Below, in pieces: positions 59,701 through 64,000 of a DNA stretch of 64,000 nucleotides (positions are counted from its first letter, which is position 1; the number at the start of each line of letters is the position of its first letter). The DNA is from Mesostigma viride (Eukaryota; Streptophyta; Mesostigmatophyceae; Mesostigmatales; Mesostigmataceae). The notes below the pieces were generated by a model that had not been told where the DNA came from, did no database searches, and saw only the letters and a list, made by a program, of their open reading frames with translations. The stretch is from NCBI GenBank assembly GCA_009746045.1, contig RPFO01000184.1:157381-221380 (forward strand), in the 5' to 3' direction. Made by a program: the position numbers and the translations under genes.

Positions 59701-60990
59701 GTCGCGGTGCGTGTGATTAGGGTCAGAACTGGTAGTAGATGTACTGAAGAGATAGTGGTAATACTATTGGGGCAATACTTTAGGTAATACTATTGGGGTA
59801 ATACTATAGGTAATACTATTGCACCGTGCGCTTTCGACAGGACGCCATACAAGTGCGTGGCAGGAAGAGAGCTATAAGGGGTGCTATAAGGGAGCTATTA
59901 GGGAGCTATGTATAAGGGGAGAGAGCTATCAGGGGTCTTGATCTTATACCACTAGTTCTGTGTGGTGGGCCTACTATCAGGGGTCTTGATCTTATACCAC
60001 TAGTTCTGTGTGGTGGGCCTACTATCAGGGGTCTTGATCTTATACCACTAGTTCTGTGTGGTGGGCCTACTATCAGGGGTCTTGATCTTATACCACTAGT
60101 TCTGTGTGGTGGGCCCACTATCAGGGGTCTTGATCTTATACCACTAGTTCTGTGTGGTGGGCCCACCCCATGCGCTCCCCACCTCACCTGCATGCCCGCT
60201 ACGTGTGATACCCTGAACCCTTACACCCTAAACAGTTTGCAGCCATCGTGTTATCTTGTTTCAAGGGCCCATGTTTATCCGTTCCGCGTCGCGAGCGCTC
60301 GTTGAGTGGCACCGCCTTTTGTATTGTGGATCGGTCACTGACAGGCCGGACCGTCTACCCCCCCCCCGCCCCCCCACCCACCCACCACCATCACTTTCTT
60401 GTGCGAAGTCCTCCACGCTGTCGCTCTCGATTCCACACCCCTGACCCTGGGCCCTTTTATGCTGGCATCCGCGCGCGGGCATGTCCCCATGCATACAGGT
60501 GGCCAACACCATCCCCGTCAAGCTCGATGACCCCTCCATGGGCACCATCCACATCCGCACGGGCGTGCACACGGGCCCCGTGGTCGCGTCCGTCGTCGGC
60601 ACGCTCAACCCGCGCTACTGCCTGTTTGGCGACACGGTCAACATGACGAGCCGGATCGAGACATCCTCGCAGCCCGACTGCGTGCACCTCTCGCAGGCGG
60701 CGGCCGCCGCGTTGCGCCGGCAGGACCGGAGCCTGCGCACCGTCAAGCGCGGCAAGGTGCTGCTCAAGGGCAAGGGCGAGACGGTCACCTACTGGCTAGA
60801 TAGCAGCGTGAGGAACCTGCCGGAGAATCTGCGTGCGGAGATGATGATGGCAGTCCCAGGGAGGGATAGTGGGGATATCAAGGAGCTGGACATGTCGCAG
60901 GCGAAGGACATTGAGGACAGCAACTCGCACAGCAACTGCCGCAAATCCATCTCAGAGGCCGTGGAACTAGTCATCGACGTCAGGGTGTAG
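47469..60990 (+). CDS. Receptor guanylyl cyclase, five exons (1212 aa)
   Basis: Exons 47469-47796, 54009-54553, 57008-58515, 58941-59706 and 60499-60990; GT-AG introns of phase 1, 0, 2, 0, each in agreement. The protein has a signal peptide (about 9-24), an extracellular ANF-receptor/periplasmic-binding-type domain (about 45-490) with eight N-glycosylation sequons, one membrane span (about 500-521), a kinase-homology domain (about 535-905) and a class III cyclase domain (about 960-1150). Catalytic metal Asp residues 977 and 1021, purine-selecting Glu1017 and Cys1090, and transition-state Asn1097 and Arg1101 are all present, so it makes cGMP from GTP. It should dimerise at the plasma membrane and respond to an external ligand. 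The architecture equals animal membrane guanylyl cyclases. Confidence 0.9.
49485..49550 (+). mobile_element. 66-bp insertion flanked by 12-bp target duplication
   Basis: CAACTAGTGGCA stands at 49473-49484 and again at 49551-49562. The insert GGCTCGAGCTACCATGGTCC ... CTTGATATTA matches the repeat at 41806-41873. A 12-bp duplication and the short, end-only insert fit a 5'-truncated SINE or LINE. If the shared GGCA belongs to the element the duplication would be 8 bp. Confidence 0.75.
49837..51608. mobile_element. TIR DNA transposon with TA target duplication (1.77 kb)
   Basis: The left end CTGTCCAAAAACCAAATGTC and the inverted right end CTGTCTAATCACCAAGAAAA align, and both continue into ATGTCCTCAT(T/A)TGAGGACAT, a hairpin of its own. 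TA stands on both sides (49835-49836 and 51609-51610), as for Tc1/mariner-type elements. The interior has one 179-codon ORF (50195-50734, plus) of no recognised family, without a visible DDE/D triad, so it may be non-autonomous. Confidence 0.65.
50195..50734 (+). CDS. Unrecognised ORF inside the TIR element (179 aa)
   Basis: The frame opens [20 protein letters not shown] and contains [20 protein letters not shown] and [20 protein letters not shown]. It is basic and mixed, plausible as a fragment of a transposon protein but without a diagnostic motif. A minus-strand frame of 139 codons overlaps it, which lowers confidence. Confidence 0.25.
   Translation: MLLLTCRCFVYVENIVHERILASLKKIWKLRRWHDRSVCSSVLQFLFPPSSCGYREYGLWYASGLMGDPGNRGTWAVRWVKESPFFRRDIAVTPGENHGEREPYFTFAARLGASRASPSFNIYFLSCPAQLAAWAHVKNKVPDVIRNRIVLNKRVKSIVAYNPRRLNDSGSFQCPTSWL
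54009..54553 (+). CDS. Cyclase exon 2: ligand-binding domain
   Basis: Acceptor CGCCGGCAG. Reads [39 protein letters not shown] and [12 protein letters not shown], the classical ANF-receptor sequence in which the ligand pocket forms, then [11 protein letters not shown]. Ends CTG|GTACGT, phase 0. Confidence 0.85.
54554..57007 (+). other. Intron 2 of the cyclase gene (2.45 kb)
   Basis: Donor GTACGT, acceptor CCAG. It contains the pentamer array at 54960-55135 and three copies of ATTTC(T/C)GGCGTGGCT near 54570-54612. No gene seen. Confidence 0.75.
54960..55135 (+). repeat. (GGGGC)n pentamer array
   Basis: About 34 GGGGC units with a few indels, followed by a G run. The plus strand is able to form G-quadruplexes. 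Open frames here (Gly/Arg/Ala or Pro-rich) are artefacts. Confidence 0.9.
57008..58515 (+). CDS. Cyclase exon 3: rest of receptor, membrane span, kinase-homology N-lobe
   Basis: Acceptor CCTGTGCCAG. Contains [18 protein letters not shown], the GTSGWVSYD-type strand near the receptor end, the membrane span [20 protein letters not shown] with a Lys/His stop-transfer (KKHKKK), the N-lobe with VGVRRV in place of a VAIK-type Lys, and the HGDLNPK catalytic loop remnant. Ends AA|GTGAGT, phase 2. Confidence 0.9.
58941..59706 (+). CDS. Cyclase exon 4: kinase-homology C-lobe, linker and first half of cyclase domain
   Basis: Acceptor TTGCCCAG. DFG is replaced by VVS (LKLSVVSPF); EYAAPEVL and [12 protein letters not shown] are kept. 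The helical linker ([14 protein letters not shown]) then leads to MFSDIVGFT and [14 protein letters not shown]. Ends GCG|GTGCGT, phase 0. Confidence 0.9.
59926..60165 (+). repeat. 48-bp tandem repeat, five copies, in intron 4
   Basis: CTATCAGGGGTCTTGATCTT ... CTGTGTGGTGGGCC(T/C)A repeated five times with exact 48-bp period and one substitution. It lies in the 0.8-kb intron between exons 4 and 5. Confidence 0.9.
60499..60990 (+). CDS. Cyclase exon 5: second half of cyclase domain and tail
   Basis: Acceptor CATACAG. Reads [37 protein letters not shown] and [16 protein letters not shown], the conserved end of class III cyclases, then about 65 residues of disordered tail. Stop at 60988-60990. 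Confidence 0.9.
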   Translation: MANTIPVKLDDPSMGTIHIRTGVHTGPVVASVVGTLNPRYCLFGDTVNMTSRIETSSQPDCVHLSQAAAAALRRQDRSLRTVKRGKVLLKGKGETVTYWLDSSVRNLPENLRAEMMMAVPGRDSGDIKELDMSQAKDIEDSNSHSNCRKSISEAVELVIDVRV

Positions 60991-61122
60991 TACAGCCGCC
61001 CTGAAGGGGCAATCATGACGCATCGTGGGCGGTGTATAGATAGATGCCAGTGCTGTATAGATAGATGTTGTAGTTAGTAATGCTGTTAGATAGATGTCGT
61101 AGGTAGCTGATGTAGATAGCTT

Positions 61123-61196
61123 AGACCGGTAGGACTGCTCGCACCCATCCATCCATCGGGGTTAATGCTCCGTGACTCCCCAACGGGAGCACGAGT
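61123..61196 (-). repeat. Dispersed repeat copy 2 with short (GATG)n
   Basis: Inverted copy of 44001-44213: in the 40-bp core I see two mismatches, but only about three GATG units. The flank AGACCGGTAGGA matches the far side of copy 1. Confidence 0.8.
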
Positions 61197-61606
61197 CTAA
61201 TTAAGGGGACGTGGCGCGCCGAATATTTTCCGCGCCAAAAAATTCGCGGTACCGTCCGTACGGTGTATAATGTGTGCCCGGACCGCTCAACCCTCGCGGA
61301 AGTGGCCATGGCGGCATGCCTTTATGCAATATTAATCGATATGGCACGTAAACAGCTAGAAAAAATGCTTGAATTTCGCAGAAGATTAGTTGATGACCTC
61401 ATTGCGTGGCAGAAAGTTTACGGTTTGCAATATCGCTAATTTCTCGAACGGCTACGGGCGCGGGGGTCCAGGATATAATTTCTCTTGCGGATCATGAAAT
61501 TTAATCGTGGTTCTCTGAACATAGTTTCTTTATAGTGAGATGGAAGGGTAGCCGCTATAGCTAGGTTATTGGGTTCACGTGACATACCTTTTGAGGCCGG
61601 TGCGGC

Positions 61607-61641
61607 CTGATCCGGATCAGTCGTGGCCAAAGCTTTGGCCA
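61607..61641. repeat. Two adjacent perfect palindromes
   Basis: CTGATCCGGATCAG (14 bp) at 61607-61620 and TGGCCAAAGCTTTGGCCA (18 bp) at 61624-61641, with further TTGGCCAGG nearby. Possible end structure of the retroelement that follows, or a protein-binding site. Confidence 0.8.
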
Positions 61642-62023
61642 GTTTTTCTTGGCCAGGTGGCAGGAGCTACGTTGAGATATAAACCTGCCACTGTCTAGGT
61701 TTCTTGGCTCATGGCGTAGTGATTAACTAGATCTAGATTCTTTCTCTCACGCAATATGTGACCTAATAGCCCCGGCAGCCTTACGTAAGCTGCCGGCAAT
61801 TAGAACGCCACATTGCGTCATTTGTTCAGACGCAACATTTGCGTGGCGAAAAAATGCCGTCCGGGCCAAGGCCGCATGACACGCAAAAAAGGACAAAAAC
61901 AAACCCACCTAGCTAAGGTCGGCCTCTTTTCTTTTCACGAGGGCGGCGACAGCAAGCCAGGGGAAACGAACCTCTGGTTTGACGAACCTGTACTGTCGGA
62001 GCCATTTTTGGCCCTGAGCAGCA

Positions 62024-64000
62024 ATGCCGAAGGGGCGCAAAGCTACAGGAGGGCAGGCAGCGCGCGGGGAGGACGGGACGCCCACACCGCGGGCTGCTGC
62101 CGCCAGTCACGCGCCAGTCGCCTTCAGCGCCAAAAAGAAGCAGCTCGCCACTCTGCTCGCCAAGTGCATCAGCCCCGCAGAGGCGGTGGGGGCAGTCGAG
62201 CAGGTCTTCGGTGCCGAGGACTGGGTGACGGACGCCAGCTCGTGGAGCTCGAGCCAGCTGAAGTCTGTCGTGCAGTTGCTGGCCGATCACGTTGATGTTG
62301 GCGACGTGTTGGACGCACGTGACCCAAACGGAACGTTGGTGGCAAAACTGCTGGCCGTGGCAGATCTCGCGGCGGACGAGGAGGAGGATCAGGCGCTGCC
62401 ACCAACGACACCTGCGCAGCGAAAAATGGCCAAGCCGAAAGGCGCGGCCAAGGTTTCGGCAGGTGGGGGGGCTGTCGGAAAGGAAATGAGGGCGAGGTTG
62501 GCGACATTCGTTGGGGCACCTCCGGAAACCGAAAATCAGGACGACGAGGAGGACGAGGAGGGGGAGGTCGCAGCCGAGAAATTCATGCAAGGTTTGAAGG
62601 CAGCGCTGGGAGGAATGGAGGGGGCGGGAAGCCACTTCAAGGCCTCGAAAGGGGTGGCGCTGCCAAGCCGAGCCAAGAGCGTGAAATATCGGATTTCGGA
62701 GCGGGTGCTGCCGGGGGTGTTGGAGGACGCCAGCGACAATGGGATGGGAATCCGGTCGTGGGTCATGACGGTAAAGCCTGGAAATTGGCGGAACATGGAG
62801 AACAGGAAAATTGTCATGAACATTGCATTGGCCATGGACACCCTTCTCAAGGAGCTGGGCTCAGCAGCCGGGGAGCTTGTGGGCATGGAGTACCTAATGA
62901 GGGTGGTGGCGGCCTTGCTGCAGGTGGAGGGCAAGGAGGGGGGGGTGGAAGGTGGCCAGCCACCTCCTGCCATTGGGGGAGGAGGCTGCACTGTCAGCCA
63001 CCCCGGCTGTCAAGGCAGCTCTCCAAACTGCCATCCTCTTGGACAAGCTCAGCAAGGCTCAACAAGTAGGGAAATAGAATCCCAGCGGGACCGCTCCCTT
63101 TTCCCGCTGCCATACCCACTTAGGCCAGCGTACACCGCGTGGGGCAGGGTGAGATCGGCACGCCGGCGACAGCGTGCCACGCGCCGCCACCGCGAGTACA
63201 CACTGCAATGCAAGGTAGTGCGTTGGCTTAATTGGCTGTGGGGAGGGGGGCAAGACCCTCCTCCTAACCCTAGAGGGGCGTGCTCTAAGGGGAGGGAGGA
63301 GGCCCTTGCGAGGGTCAAGAGGCACTGCACCTGGCACAGTCGCCGCGTAGGGGGCGTTGCGACAGGCCAGGAGCAAGAAGGTGCTGATGCAATATATGGG
63401 AAGCAGAATAAGTATGAACAACTGCGCGCGGACGCGGTGAGTCTACCAAAGGCGGAGGTGGCGGGGAAGGCACGGCTGCTCGACCTGTTGGCTATGCGGC
63501 CGAGCTGGCGGGAGATATATGCCAGCGAAGAGAACTGCATCAAGCCAGCGGTCGTGGCGAGCGCAAAGTATTGGAATGTGCCCAAGCCCAGCCGGGGATG
63601 CTCCATGGCTGAATGGGGCAAGCTCATGAGCCGGGCAGCGGGCGTGGGCATGGTGGCGTTCCGGGAGAGGCGGCCCAAGTGGGTGGATGGCTGCTTTGGA
63701 GTGGCCAAGGGGGTGGGTGAGCTTCGGTTCATCGTCAACAGGAAGCTGGGCAACCTGCTGTGGGTGGACCCCCCCAAGATCCTGCTACCCCACCTGGGCA
63801 TCCTCGTGGAGGTCTACATCAAGGCTGGTGCTACTGCGCCAAGAGCGACCTCGTGTCATACTACTACTCCATCGAGGTGCCCGAGTGGTGGTGGGACTAC
63901 CAAGGGCTTCCTAGTGTGTGGTCGACTAGCGTAGGTCTGGCAGGGCCCAGGCGGAAGGTGTGGCCCGTGCTCAAGGTGCTGGCCATGGGACATTCCCATG
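62024..64000 (+). mobile_element. Retroelement (gag-like region and start of reverse transcriptase), broken, runs off the right edge
   Basis: From ATG 62024 (MPKGRKATGGQAARGEDGTP) a charged, acidic N-terminal region leads to a helical capsid-like part (SVKYRISERVLPGVLEDASD, WRNMENRKIVMNIALAMDTL). The region near 63.0-63.4 kb reads differently from its surroundings and may be an insertion. Then comes an RT start: WKLMSRAAG-like helix, FRERRPKW, GELRFIVNRKLGNLLWVDPP and a KSDLVSYYYSIEVPEW block with QGLPSV. This resembles RTs of DIRS-like or LTR-related algal elements. It is broken in roughly one to three places and not complete within the window. Appears fairly young. Confidence 0.55.

Larger units (their letters stand above)
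60991..62023. other. 3' flank of the cyclase gene, no gene seen
   Basis: Includes degenerate GATAGATG repeats (61035-61110), the inverted dispersed repeat at 61123-61196 and two adjacent palindromes at 61607-61641. A retroelement ORF starts at 62024. Confidence 0.45.

Noticed and set aside
1-64000. tRNA, rRNA and small RNA genes
   Set aside because: I looked for paired A/B box and cloverleaf patterns by eye and found none that I can support; a tRNAscan-SE and Rfam run would settle it.

Overview
This window looks like nuclear DNA of a unicellular eukaryote, most likely a green alga. The main reason is a host gene at 47.5-61.0 kb with four GT-AG introns whose splice phases all agree. It encodes a receptor-type guanylyl cyclase, and much of the rest is algal-style repeat and retroelement sequence. 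The green-alga guess is inference and no species is claimed.

Region 1 (1-20.3 kb) is dense with genes on both strands, intron-free and almost free of repeats, unlike everything to its right. It carries a KilA-N protein, a Fe(II)/2-oxoglutarate dioxygenase of the PhyH type with a C-terminal membrane anchor, a small zinc-binding protein family, acidic disordered proteins and a long poly-proline protein. I read it as part of an endogenous large DNA virus of giant-virus type, broken in a few places. It has two halves. The left half (1-12.9 kb) is lower in GC, and two of its genes have TATAAATG at the start codon. The right half (13-20.3 kb) is GC-richer. Its four main genes share one promoter design: arrays of GTAACCG and CCCGTGGAC motifs, then a TATA box (weaker in one gene) about 80-85 bp before ATG, then a pyrimidine-rich leader. 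They also share an AT-rich motif after the stop codon. Between two of these genes lies a 1.2 kb imperfect palindrome with an AT-rich tandem core, which could be a replication origin or a fold-back element.

Region 2 (20.4-28.8 kb) holds a long gag-like retroelement ORF with zinc knuckles, the restriction-like endonuclease tail of an R2-type LINE, an unrecognised minus-strand protein broken into several frames, and a GC-rich minisatellite of about 105 bp.

Region 3 (28.8-44.2 kb) is dominated by repeats. They include an 8-bp unit (GTCTTCAC) organised into an exact 149-bp higher-order repeat, an 8-bp unit (GTGGCTGC) lying in what may be an intron of a poly-glutamine gene, a degraded APE-type LINE with a 98-bp MITE inside it, 105-bp and about 180-bp tandem repeats, decamer and hexamer arrays, a reverse-transcriptase tail and a GATG microsatellite inside a dispersed repeat.

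Region 4 (44.2-61 kb) is the guanylyl cyclase gene and the intergenic DNA before it. The five exons give a 1212-residue protein: signal peptide, extracellular ANF-receptor-like domain, one membrane span, degenerate kinase-homology domain and class III cyclase domain with guanylate-specific residues. Its introns carry a TIR transposon with TA target duplication, a 66-bp insertion with 12-bp target duplication, a GGGGC pentamer array and a 48-bp tandem repeat. Region 5 (61-64 kb) starts another retroelement that runs off the right edge.
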